Assembly: GCF_030643805.1 (NCBI RefSeq)
Contig: NZ_CP094656.1
Coordinates: forward strand, 3,224,001 to 3,288,000
From: Alkalihalobacillus sp. AL-G
GTDB taxonomy: Bacteria > Bacillota > Bacilli > Bacillales > Fictibacillaceae
DNA length: 64,000 nt
Reading direction: 5' to 3'
In this document: piece by piece, positions 45,812 through 52,811 of the stretch
Layout: every line of letters starts with the position of its first letter
Position numbering within the stretch: position 1 is the first letter of the stretch
Position numbers and translations under genes: made by a program
Notes under the pieces: model-generated
What the model was told of the DNA's origin: nothing
What the model saw: only the letters and a program-made list of their open reading frames with translations
The model's database searches: none

Positions 45812-46579
45812 CTAAATCCAACGGCTTCGACATGTTATTTTAAAAAAGGTGACCGTCGATGCCCCTGTCGGTGATATATCCAGCTGGTTACTTCCAGGAA
45901 CCGTGATCGGAAAGTCTAAATTATTGATATCGTTCATTGCACTGACGACAGTACCATCTGCTCTATTGATTTTCGCGGTCAAGAGATTTGAATCGAGAAT
46001 CAATGTGTCCCCGCCATTCAGTGTGCCGAGGAAGGAAAGATGACTGTCATTCAGCGAGATGCTGATTCGATCGGAAGGTGCATTAGTTCCCTGCAACTCA
46101 ATCAACGGGTAGGAGTCGACGGTCCCTTGTCGATCAAATGAATAAGCTCCAGCTCCTGTGTACGTAAAAACATCATCGCTTACCGCATAAGCGAACGGGT
46201 CCGGAACCAGAAAGGTCAATTCTCCTTTTCCTAACGTCAAGGTTTGTGCAAGCTCCGAATCCTTCGATAGGACAGCAACATACTGCTTATCCGGTTCATC
46301 ATCAAAAATCAGTGGTTGAAGGCTTGCTTCAGGATTTAGCCAATCCGCAATGGTGTGCCTTTTCTCTTGTACACCAACCAAATCAGGGTCATCAAAAGCG
46401 ATTGACACTTTGATTTCTAATGGTTCATATTGATATCCGAAGTAATGTGCGCCATGCCGTTCAGGAATCGTCATCATCTTGGTTGTCACACTCGGTAGTA
46501 AAGGCCGATCAACATTAAGCGTCCATACTCCGAGCTCGAGGCTATTTCTGCCATTGAACGTAAATCCGAAATCTTTCAT
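45812..46579 (-). CDS. Distal tail protein (Dit)
   Basis: A 255-residue siphovirus-type Dit/phage tail family protein (SPP1 gp19.1 relatives). Key features are KDFGFTFNGRNSLELGVWTLNVDRPLLP at the N-terminus, RHGAHYFGYQYEPLEIKVSIAF and the belt/galectin-like C-terminal half. Dit forms the hexameric hub at the end of the tail tube. ATG 46579 chosen for GGGGGTG at the right distance. It directly follows the tape-measure gene. Confidence 0.85.
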   Translation of the reverse strand: MKDFGFTFNGRNSLELGVWTLNVDRPLLPSVTTKMMTIPERHGAHYFGYQYEPLEIKVSIAFDDPDLVGVQEKRHTIADWLNPEASLQPLIFDDEPDKQYVAVLSKDSELAQTLTLGKGELTFLVPDPFAYAVSDDVFTYTGAGAYSFDRQGTVDSYPLIELQGTNAPSDRISISLNDSHLSFLGTLNGGDTLILDSNLLTAKINRADGTVVSAMNDINNLDFPITVPGSNQLDISPTGASTVTFFKITCRSRWI

Positions 46580-46580
46580 C

Positions 46581-48356
46581 CTACGCATTCACCCCCGATG
46601 CACGAAGTGATCGCCGTTGCTGTTGATACAGCCTCTGCGAGATCCGATCGATATCCGCCTCTTCACGAACGACCATCTCACTAATATAAAAGTTGTTGTT
46701 GATGCCGCCACTTCCACCAGCACGATTACTTTGCATCAAACCTTGATCCAATACAGGAGCCTTCAGCATATGGTTCATCGATGCTTGGACTTTCGGCAAG
46801 CCTCTGCCGATTGAATCCCGAATCGGCCCGGCAAAATCGAGCTTATCCAAATCTGATAAAGGTCCTACTTTAGCAGGCGAAAACGGTAAATAGTCGCGTA
46901 TTTTAGAAGCTAAATTACGAACTGTACTCAGAACACTGCTGAACGCATTGGTGATCCCGTTCTTTATCTGATCGATCAATCCTCTACCTGCTGCATAAAA
47001 ACGTCCTCCAAGACCTGTTATCCAACTAAGGATGCTGTTGAACCTTCCGACTATACTATCTTTGATGCTCGCAAGCTTTGAAAGGACCGTCGTTTTCACC
47101 CGATTCCAAATCGAGGTGAACCGACTGATTATGCCAGTTCCGAACGAGGACACCCTGCTGATGACCGAAGATACCCATCCCGAGATGCTCTGCCAGATTC
47201 TTGACAGCCAACCACCGACAGTGCGGAAAACCGCGGACCACATGCCTCTGAACTTTGATAACAAAAAGCCTGCCAGCTTTCCGACCAGTCCGAGCACCTT
47301 TCCGATTCCCCAAATTTGGATGAGATTCCAAATCAGCTTCCAGGCATTTGCAAGGATCGACTTGACGCTTTCCCATAAACGCGACCAATTACCCGTTAAC
47401 AGGCTGGCAAATAACGTGATGACTCCCTGGATGATGCCGATGGCCCCAGTGATGACATTCTTGATGTTGTTCCATGTCTGTACGATGATCGCTTTTACGA
47501 GCGGCCATGCCCATATCATCAATTGCACGATTCCATTTACGATCGGTTGCAATACTGTCCAGATCACATTCCAAACGTTCAGGAACGCCTGCTTTAACAT
47601 TGGCCATGTCGCCATCCACCACGCCTTGATCTGATTGAATTGGTTCATAAAAAAGGTAATGAACGCTTGGATTCCAGGTTTGACGACGGCAACAATGTTC
47701 ATGAATCCTGTCGAAATCGCGTTCCATAGCTGCATCATTGCATTTCGGAACGTTTCAGACTTGTTCCAGGCAATCGCAAAGGCGATGGCTAGTGCTGCTA
47801 TGCCTGCAATGATCAATCCGACAGGACTTAGCAGGAATGCCATCGCAGTGCTTAACCCACTGATCAATAAAGTCAGGGATCCGACGGCCGAGATGATTGG
47901 ACCGATTGCAATAGCAAAAAGTCCGATTCCAATGATGATTTTTTGTAGCACCGGTGATAGGTTTTGGAACCATGTCGCCACCGCCTTGATTTTGGCAGCA
48001 ATGATCGGCAACACTTGATTCGCAAGGTTTAAAAGCACGATACCGATCGGTGCGATTGCTTTTTGAAGGGCTAGAAGATTGGTTTGGAATTGCTTATATG
48101 CGGTTTGACCCTGTTGCGTCGATTTTGTTGCTTGTATGACCGCTGCCCCGAATGCAAGTATCGGTACGGCGAACCCAGTCATTTTTTCTGAAAAACCGAA
48201 AATCTTTTCACCGGTTTCCCTCGAGGTATTACCAAATTCCTTCATTCTCTTGGATGTTTCGCTCATCTTGTTGCCCAATAGTTGCAATCTATCTCCCATT
48301 GCCTTGAACCGTTTGGATTTCTGAAGTAACGTAATTAAATTTTTCAAATTGCTCAC
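46581..48356 (-). CDS. Tape measure protein
   Basis: A 591-residue protein with N-terminal coiled coil, hydrophobic helices (residues 60-200) and many Trp-rich amphipathic repeats (WNAISTGFMNIV, WWMATWPMLKQAFLNVWNVIW, WSRLWESVKSI), the usual composition of a siphotail tape measure. GTG start overlaps the stop of the frameshift chaperone product by two bases. At the known ratio of about 0.15 nm per residue it would set a tail of roughly 90 nm, short for a siphophage; that length is inference. Confidence 0.9.
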   Translation of the reverse strand: MSNLKNLITLLQKSKRFKAMGDRLQLLGNKMSETSKRMKEFGNTSRETGEKIFGFSEKMTGFAVPILAFGAAVIQATKSTQQGQTAYKQFQTNLLALQKAIAPIGIVLLNLANQVLPIIAAKIKAVATWFQNLSPVLQKIIIGIGLFAIAIGPIISAVGSLTLLISGLSTAMAFLLSPVGLIIAGIAALAIAFAIAWNKSETFRNAMMQLWNAISTGFMNIVAVVKPGIQAFITFFMNQFNQIKAWWMATWPMLKQAFLNVWNVIWTVLQPIVNGIVQLMIWAWPLVKAIIVQTWNNIKNVITGAIGIIQGVITLFASLLTGNWSRLWESVKSILANAWKLIWNLIQIWGIGKVLGLVGKLAGFLLSKFRGMWSAVFRTVGGWLSRIWQSISGWVSSVISRVSSFGTGIISRFTSIWNRVKTTVLSKLASIKDSIVGRFNSILSWITGLGGRFYAAGRGLIDQIKNGITNAFSSVLSTVRNLASKIRDYLPFSPAKVGPLSDLDKLDFAGPIRDSIGRGLPKVQASMNHMLKAPVLDQGLMQSNRAGGSGGINNNFYISEMVVREEADIDRISQRLYQQQRRSLRASGVNA

Positions 48357-48909
48357 CTTCTTCCTAATCGATCTTTTGAGCTTACATTCGATTTGCGTTT
48401 CGCCTCTTTGTCCATTTCCTTTTCTTCCGTTTCGCGGATTTTAAAATAGGCAACCCACTCACTCAACTCACTCGAGCTGATCCGATCCAACAGCTCAGAA
48501 ACAGTACACCCCAAGCGCTCCGCGAGGTCGAAATAAAACCTGCGCTCGGGGTGTTTTTTTAGTTTTTTACTTTATCCTCAATTGCTCCATCATCTAATCC
48601 AGACAAACGCATCGCAACCCGCGTGATCCGTTCCAATGCCTTTCCACTCTTGGCATTGATCGCATCACGGTCTTCTCTTCCGAAGATCCGTTCACCTGTA
48701 TTACGATCGTAGGTAGAAGCAATGATCAAATCCGGATAAATCGAGTCGAGGTCGACGTTTCCCTTTTTATCGATTGCTTTACTCAATATCCGGTTTCGGG
48801 CGGAACCTGAAAGTCCTCTTACATCCACCTCAGCATCCCATTCTGGAATTGTTACGAGTTCTGAATCGATGTCTTTCTTATTTAGAATTTGGTCACGTAG
48901 ATTAGCCAT
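48353..48909 (-). CDS. Tail assembly chaperone, -1 frameshift product (gpGT type)
   Basis: The 116-residue upstream frame (48559-48909) ends in GTA AAA AAC TAA. A -1 slip on the heptamer A AAA AAC enters a frame open for 68 more codons, ending at TGA 48353-48355. The added part reads RFYFDLAERLGCTVSELLDRISSSELSEWVAYFKI, a pattern I know from the second tail-chaperone ORF of Gram-positive siphophages, with a charged end (KEMDKEAKRKSN). The fusion is about 185 residues. Such short and fused pairs load the tape measure for tube assembly in many tailed phages. The frame has no good start of its own. Confidence 0.8.
48559..48909 (-). CDS. Tail assembly chaperone, unshifted product (gpG type)
   Basis: A 116-residue acidic, mainly helical protein. 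SELVTIPEWDAEVDVRGLSGSARNRILSKAID and RVAMRLSGLDDGAIEDK are typical of XkdN-like/gpG tail chaperones. It starts at the end of the second tail-tube gene (8-bp overlap) and terminates exactly after the slippery heptamer. Confidence 0.85.
   Translation of the reverse strand: MANLRDQILNKKDIDSELVTIPEWDAEVDVRGLSGSARNRILSKAIDKKGNVDLDSIYPDLIIASTYDRNTGERIFGREDRDAINAKSGKALERITRVAMRLSGLDDGAIEDKVKN
48562..48568 (-). other. Programmed -1 frameshift slippery heptamer
   Basis: A AAA AAC in zero-frame register (minus strand), followed at once by TAA, the classic X XXY YYZ form. A second A-run with C lies seven bases further. The -1 frame encodes the conserved second half of the chaperone, while the zero frame stops. 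Confidence 0.8.
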
Positions 48910-49537
48910 TTGTCATCATCCTGCCTTCCATATCAGTAGTACCTTCAAATTCAACATCTTCTTCAACCATTCCATCCACCTCAGCACTTGCTTCATCACT
49001 TGAAATGAGTGCCCAAACCCTTAAATCCGGCTCAGCTTTTGCTGTATCGGAATAAAAGTCGATGACAAATGTCTGGTTGTTCATGATCGCATTCTGAAAG
49101 ATTGAGTTCGTTTCATACCAATTGGTCAAGCTCCCGGTCACATCCCTCAACCCTTGACTTCTACGGTTGTTCGGAGAGCCGAATAGCGGTACATCCTGGT
49201 TGTCGGCCTCTAGCGTATACGTATATTCATGTGCTTCTGCAGCCTTTGACATCGGTAAATACTCCCCGGATAAGCGAACCTGAGCCGTTGTTCCATTTGG
49301 AAATTCGACAGATCCATTCAATCGATTCAATGTATAGACGGTTGGATCGACTACCTGCCACGTAACACCATCTGAGCTTTCTTCAACTGTGATGGCAGCT
49401 TCCCGTGCGAGGACACGCTTTTGTGGATCGTTAATTTGATAGATTGTGTTTGTCATGTTTGCGGTTGTTGATTCATTAGTAAAGGCTACAGGTGAACCTG
49501 AAACGTTCACCTGAGCTCGATAGCCTGCTGTTGCCAT
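48902..49537 (-). CDS. Tail-tube-like protein (second paralogue)
   Basis: A 211-residue beta-rich protein without signal peptide. Its second half shares the pattern LEADNQDVPLFGSPNNRRSQGLRDVTGSLTNWYETNSIFQNAI...VDFYSD with the smaller tube protein upstream (MESDNQDISTFGSDHVKRLQGLKDTTFELSGFYNADDTNGQMAI). Residues about 50-110 hold an extra Ig/BIg2-like part. Start ATG 49537 after GGGGGGAG. Possibly a decorated tube subunit or tail-terminal ring. Confidence 0.72.
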   Translation of the reverse strand: MATAGYRAQVNVSGSPVAFTNESTTANMTNTIYQINDPQKRVLAREAAITVEESSDGVTWQVVDPTVYTLNRLNGSVEFPNGTTAQVRLSGEYLPMSKAAEAHEYTYTLEADNQDVPLFGSPNNRRSQGLRDVTGSLTNWYETNSIFQNAIMNNQTFVIDFYSDTAKAEPDLRVWALISSDEASAEVDGMVEEDVEFEGTTDMEGRMMTNG

Positions 49538-49550
49538 TAGCACTCCCCCC

Positions 49551-49946
49551 TTATACGAGTGTTACTGCATTGGTTCCTTCAAGTTCAATAGAAACCTCTA
49601 CCACACCATCAACTGCTGCGGAAACTTCATAGCTTGCAACTTTAACTTCCTGTTGGAAACCTGTTGTTCCATCAGGTAGGAACTGTACATATAGTGCGGT
49701 GTTATCCACTAGTGCACTACGGATGGCCATTTGACCATTTGTATCATCTGCGTTATAGAAGCCAGATAATTCAAAAGTTGTATCCTTCAATCCTTGAAGC
49801 CTTTTCACGTGATCCGATCCGAATGTCGAAATATCTTGGTTATCACTTTCCATCGGCATCGTTGCCTCGTTCAAGTCTTGTACAACGTTAAACGCTGCAC
49901 CATCCACTGAAACTTTTACTGTTGCATTCTTTCCTGAAATCGCCAT
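49551..49946 (-). CDS. Major tail-tube protein
   Basis: A 131-residue beta protein with the phage tail-tube pattern: MESDNQDISTFGSDHVKRLQGLKDTTFELSGFYNADD and a C-terminal VSIELEGTNAVTLV. First structural gene of the tail operon. RBS GAGGAGAG precedes ATG 49946. In non-contractile tails such subunits stack as hexamers to form the tube. No sheath gene lies next to it. The 220-bp upstream gap should hold the late promoter; no strong sigma-A promoter is seen there, which fits activation by the regulator at 51878-52348. Confidence 0.8.
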   Translation of the reverse strand: MAISGKNATVKVSVDGAAFNVVQDLNEATMPMESDNQDISTFGSDHVKRLQGLKDTTFELSGFYNADDTNGQMAIRSALVDNTALYVQFLPDGTTGFQQEVKVASYEVSAAVDGVVEVSIELEGTNAVTLV

Positions 49947-50166
49947 GAAAATCTCTCCTCTTAAATGTTTTTTCCGGTCTTATTCAACCGGTAAGTCCAC
50001 TATAAGACAGAATCAAGCTACCAAACTCTCAACTATGTCATATAAAACTCTTATAAAACTTCACAAGAATAAAACGTTCCTTTCGATATACTGGCCACAA
50101 ATGTAAATATGGTAAAATTATGCTAAAGTAGTGTCAAGCCTTAAAATGGACTTAGGAGGTTTTAGA

Positions 50167-50637
50167 GTGAGTAAAAAACTATTAAAGGAACTCGATCAAT
50201 ACATCGATGACTCCGAACACATAGTTGATACAACCTATGGGTTTTATGAAGGGAAACATGGAATCATTGCGGCTACTTCAACGCGGCTTATCTATTTATC
50301 AAAGGGAATGTTTTCAGGATTACGTATCGTCGATATGCCATATTCAAAAATAAAATCCATCGAATACAACATAAAAAGATCGGATGGAATTCTTGAGATT
50401 TTCGGCCTTGGTGAAGAAAGAGAGTTTACAAGTATTTACGGGTCTTACTTGGACAATCTACCGAAGTTCGTGAAAACGATACAAAATCAAATAAACGGTC
50501 AAGCGGGAAGCAGCTCGGGGAAAAGCAAGTCCTCAGACAAGTACACACAGCTCGAAAAAATAGCTAAACTGAAGGAAGCTGGAGTGTTGACTGAAGAAGA
50601 GTTCGAGGAAGAAAAAAGGAAATTATTGGATTTTTGA
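50167..50637 (+). CDS. Bacterial PH domain plus SHOCT protein
   Basis: A 156-residue cytoplasmic protein. Residues about 15-110 are a YvbH/bPH_9-type pleckstrin-like domain (IIAATSTRLIYLSKGMFSGLRIVDMPYSKIKSIEY); residues 125-156 form a SHOCT helix pair (YTQLEKIAKLKEAGVLTEEEFEEEKRKLL). GTG start at 50167 with TAGGAGG. It is the only plus-strand gene inside the tail cluster and has its own promoter (TATGCTAAAG region, 50121-50130). It could be a passenger or have a role with the cluster; no evidence decides. Confidence 0.82.
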   Translation: MSKKLLKELDQYIDDSEHIVDTTYGFYEGKHGIIAATSTRLIYLSKGMFSGLRIVDMPYSKIKSIEYNIKRSDGILEIFGLGEEREFTSIYGSYLDNLPKFVKTIQNQINGQAGSSSGKSKSSDKYTQLEKIAKLKEAGVLTEEEFEEEKRKLLDF

Positions 50638-50645
50638 TGAATGGA

Positions 50646-50676
50646 AGGGACTGATAAGCTACGAAACTCAGTCCCT
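50646..50676. terminator. Bidirectional terminator
   Basis: Perfect 9-bp stem AGGGACTGA / TCAGTCCCT, 13-nt loop, between the convergent PH-SHOCT and 190-residue genes. Confidence 0.65.
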
Positions 50677-50706
50677 ATTAAAATATTTGAATGAAGTTGC
50701 CTATTG

Positions 50707-51279
50707 TTAAAACGTGTTGATATTGTAAGAGCTCGGATAATAATCGACAACTGGTTCATCCAGCCAGTTGTAGTTCGAATCAATCGTATGATAATTTCCT
50801 GAGCTGTCATAATAACCTTTGATTCTCATCAGATCGAATGTACGATTACTCGTATAGTTTGAATGCGTATATCCATATCCGTATGGAATATGGACCCTTG
50901 TACCTGCTGGAAGAATTTGGCGATGTCCCAGATACATTCGATCTGGATCATATAGACGCCCTTCATATCTGAGCGTATAGGCTGACCCTCCGTGAGGATC
51001 ACAGCACCAACCGCCATAAGTACGGCAGTTGAAATCATATAGCCGATACAAGCGGTAATCATCTGGTGATTCTGCGTAGCTGTTGAACACCCTTTCTCCT
51101 GGTATGATTTCCCAACGGGTGCTTTCATACCACTGGTTCGTAGCGGCATCCCAGGTTTTAAACCTTGCCGCTCCAGTACTGCTATTAAAAGATCCATCAA
51201 TTTCAAAGAAATATTGTCCTCTTCTATCAGCCCCTCCATAATAAGATGGATCAGCTGCATGCCCTACATATACCCACAT
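50707..51279 (-). CDS. Aromatic-rich hypothetical protein of the tail cluster
   Basis: A 190-residue protein with an extreme content of Tyr, Gly, Asp and Arg and several Cys (CRTYGGWCCDPHGG). It has no signal peptide or membrane helix. The start (MWVYVGHAADPSYYGGADRRGQYFFEIDG) and end look beta-rich. It matches no family I know. It follows the Sm-like small gene by 35 bp in the early part of the cluster, before the tail genes proper. Fibre, toxin-like or spore protein are all possible; nothing decides between them. Confidence 0.6.
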   Translation of the reverse strand: MWVYVGHAADPSYYGGADRRGQYFFEIDGSFNSSTGAARFKTWDAATNQWYESTRWEIIPGERVFNSYAESPDDYRLYRLYDFNCRTYGGWCCDPHGGSAYTLRYEGRLYDPDRMYLGHRQILPAGTRVHIPYGYGYTHSNYTSNRTFDLMRIKGYYDSSGNYHTIDSNYNWLDEPVVDYYPSSYNINTF

Positions 51280-51313
51280 TTAAAGTCCCCCTCGTTACAA
51301 TTTTCTGTAATAG

Positions 51314-51493
51314 TCATTGATTCTGAACTTCAATCGCTCTCACTGCTGTAAGCGGTATGTGTTTCCCTTTCGTAGAATACTCGACATAGATGATGTTCAA
51401 AACGTCATCCACCTCGGTCAATGTGCCATAAACGTAGCTCGAATCAGTCAAGGTAACGTTTACTGTTTGGTTAAGAAAATTTGATAAACTCAT
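51314..51493 (-). CDS. Small Sm-like beta-barrel protein
   Basis: A 59-residue protein (ATG 51493, GGAGGGTA upstream). NVTLTDSSYVYGTLTEVDDVLNIIYVEYSTKGKHIPLTAVRAIEV has the five-strand spacing of Sm/DUF2642-like small barrels. Probably cotranscribed with the sigma-like gene and the 58-residue gene. Function unknown. Confidence 0.6.
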   Translation of the reverse strand: MSLSNFLNQTVNVTLTDSSYVYGTLTEVDDVLNIIYVEYSTKGKHIPLTAVRAIEVQNQ

Positions 51494-51503
51494 AATACCC
51501 TCC

Positions 51504-51680
51504 TTAGCAATCGTTGGTTTTGATAAAATACGTTTTGACGGGGCCGCATAAGTCCCTTGCACGCTCCAATTCATTCTCTATCTCGGCTTCGATCCTTATT
51601 TCTTTTTGAAGCCTCTCTTTTTTTAATGCAATGGACTCGTCTACCGACAATTGCTCTTCAACATGGAATTCCTCGTACAT
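51504..51680 (-). CDS. Small coiled-coil protein
   Basis: A 58-residue, highly charged protein with a helix rich in Glu/Lys (SIALKKERLQKEIRIEAEIENELERARDLCG). I choose ATG 51680 for GGGGGTG eight bases upstream. It ends 10 bp before the Sm-like gene starts. Unknown function, early part of the tail cluster. Confidence 0.55.
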   Translation of the reverse strand: MYEEFHVEEQLSVDESIALKKERLQKEIRIEAEIENELERARDLCGPVKTYFIKTNDC

Positions 51681-51717
51681 TTCAGTCACCCCCTTTCATT
51701 GTTATTGCAAAAGAAAA

Positions 51718-51741
51718 GCAACCCCAATGATTTGGAGTTGC
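51718..51741 (-). terminator. Terminator after sigma-like gene
   Basis: GCAACTCCAA / TTGGGGTTGC stem (one mismatch), ATCA loop, followed by TTTTCTTTT on the minus strand. Confidence 0.6.
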
Positions 51742-51757
51742 CTAATCTTGTTTTTTA

Positions 51758-51847
51758 TTGTTGGAAACGTTTGTTCTTGTTATAATGCTTATAAGGATTG
51801 TTTGGTCAGATCAGGGTGTTCCGCATTCTCGATCTGATCTTTTTTTA
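51758..51847 (+). ncRNA. Candidate short RNA between regulator and small genes
   Basis: On the plus strand, opposite to the cluster: TTGTTG (51758), exactly 17 bp, TATAAT (51781-51786), then about 50 nt and a stem AGATCAG / CTGATCT (51808-51840) with seven T. This is a complete promoter-to-terminator unit without an ORF. It lies in the gap between the sigma-like regulator and the small genes. Could be an sRNA or merely a plus-strand terminator with a fortuitous promoter. Confidence 0.35.
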
Positions 51848-51877
51848 TTTGAATCTCAGATTTGTTTCCCCTTTTTG

Positions 51878-52348
51878 TCATATATGTTTGATCCCTCCTA
51901 AACTGATCAGCAGCTTGTCCATCAATTGGTTCCGGATCACGAACAACATCTTATCACTGTAGCCGATTTTCATCGCACACTTTTCAATGCTCCAGTCGTT
52001 GAAGTAACGGTATTTTACAAACTTGTATTCAATCTCATCCAACACCTTCATACCGTCATCTATTGCTTCAATGATCAAAGAATATTCATTCGATTCTTGT
52101 TCCAGCTGTTGTGCGTAATCACCTTCCATCCTCTCCATTGCTACCGATTCTGTTGAACTGGATCTTCCATAGTTATTGAAAGATTCTTCTCGTGCTTCAT
52201 ACGTTGAGGTGGTCTTAGGAAGAATATGATCGAGCTGCTTCTTTAAATGGAGTATCCCAACCTTATAATTATTATAATTACGTAGATGGTACTCGATTCG
52301 TTTGACAAACTTTTTTCGCTCGCTCTTTGATAATTGATGATGCAACAT
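51878..52348 (-). CDS. Sigma-region-4/ArpU-like phage late activator
   Basis: A 156-residue protein. A helical N-terminal part (LSKSERKKFVKRIEYHLRNYNNYKVGILHLKKQLDHILP) is typical of ArpU/Xpf-type transcriptional regulators of phage late genes. The C-terminal HTH reads LDEIEYKFVKYRYFNDWSIEKCAMKIGYSDKMLFVIRNQLMDKL, like sigma region 4. ATG 52348 chosen for GGGGAGG upstream over an in-frame start at 52414. In PBSX the sigma-like Xpf switches on the late operon; the analogous role here is inference. Its promoter carries a LexA box. Confidence 0.8.
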   Translation of the reverse strand: MLHHQLSKSERKKFVKRIEYHLRNYNNYKVGILHLKKQLDHILPKTTSTYEAREESFNNYGRSSSTESVAMERMEGDYAQQLEQESNEYSLIIEAIDDGMKVLDEIEYKFVKYRYFNDWSIEKCAMKIGYSDKMLFVIRNQLMDKLLISLGGIKHI

Positions 52349-52396
52349 TGTCTGTTCCTCCCCATCTTGTTTTTGTTCCCATTTTGACACAATATA

Positions 52397-52418
52397 GGGA
52401 ACGTGTGTTCCCATTATA
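52397..52418 (-). promoter_or_regulatory. SOS (LexA) box and promoter of tail-cluster activator
   Basis: GGGAACGTGTGTTCCC (52397-52412) contains GAACGTGTGTTC, which agrees fully with the Bacillus LexA core GAAC-RNRY-GTTC. It is directly next to TATAAT (52413-52418, minus strand), so LexA would cover the transcription start near 52406. The -35 is weak (TTTATT). Confidence 0.8.
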
Positions 52419-52763
52419 TAAGATTTTTCGAATGAAATAAACTGTAAATTCTAATGTTCAATTTTACATGTGTTCAATAATTAGGAGAAATGTCATAGAT
52501 ATCGACGAAACAGCCGGAAAAAACATTGGCTTAAATTACCTGTAGATGGAATTAATTTGGAATAACAGTTAATAAGTCCCGACTTTGTCAACAGTTCACC
52601 TCCCTTTCTTTCAAAAAAGATGATTGAATTAAAAAAGAATATCTGTTTGTTTTACCATAATAACAACGGAAGGAAGGAAGAAACTCTGTCATTTTGTATC
52701 GTAAATATCCCGTTATTTTTCTTACAATAATCTAATAAAAATGAGCGTAAATTTATGGAAAAG
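52419..52763. other. Intergenic region upstream of the activator
   Basis: Mostly AT-rich. On the minus strand a possible 32-codon frame begins with TTG at 52591 after GGGAGGTG and ends at 52493, with a basic Phe/Arg-rich tail; the TTG coincides with a TTGACA, so the box may be a promoter instead. No other feature is seen. Confidence 0.3.
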
Positions 52764-52792
52764 AAAAAACCCGGTACATACACCAGGTTTTT
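52764..52792 (-). terminator. Terminator after amidase
   Basis: AAAACC-GGT / ACC-GGTTTT hairpin followed by TTTTCTTTTCC on the minus strand. It separates the amidase from the tail cluster. Confidence 0.65.
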
Positions 52793-52811
52793 AGAATGAA
52801 AAACGATTCGG

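Noticed and set aside
46617-48324. Plus-strand open frames opposite the tape measure gene
   Set aside because: They mirror the strongly biased codons of the minus-strand gene, lack ribosome sites and encode no recognisable motif.
38709-49946. Contractile (R-type or PBSX-like) tail
   Set aside because: No sheath, baseplate spike or XkdM/XkdK-like pair was found; tube, chaperone, tape measure, Dit and Tal order is that of siphophages.
51765-51776. LexA-like AAACGTTTGTTC in the sRNA promoter spacer
   Set aside because: Two deviations from GAAC-RNRY-GTTC; too weak to claim.
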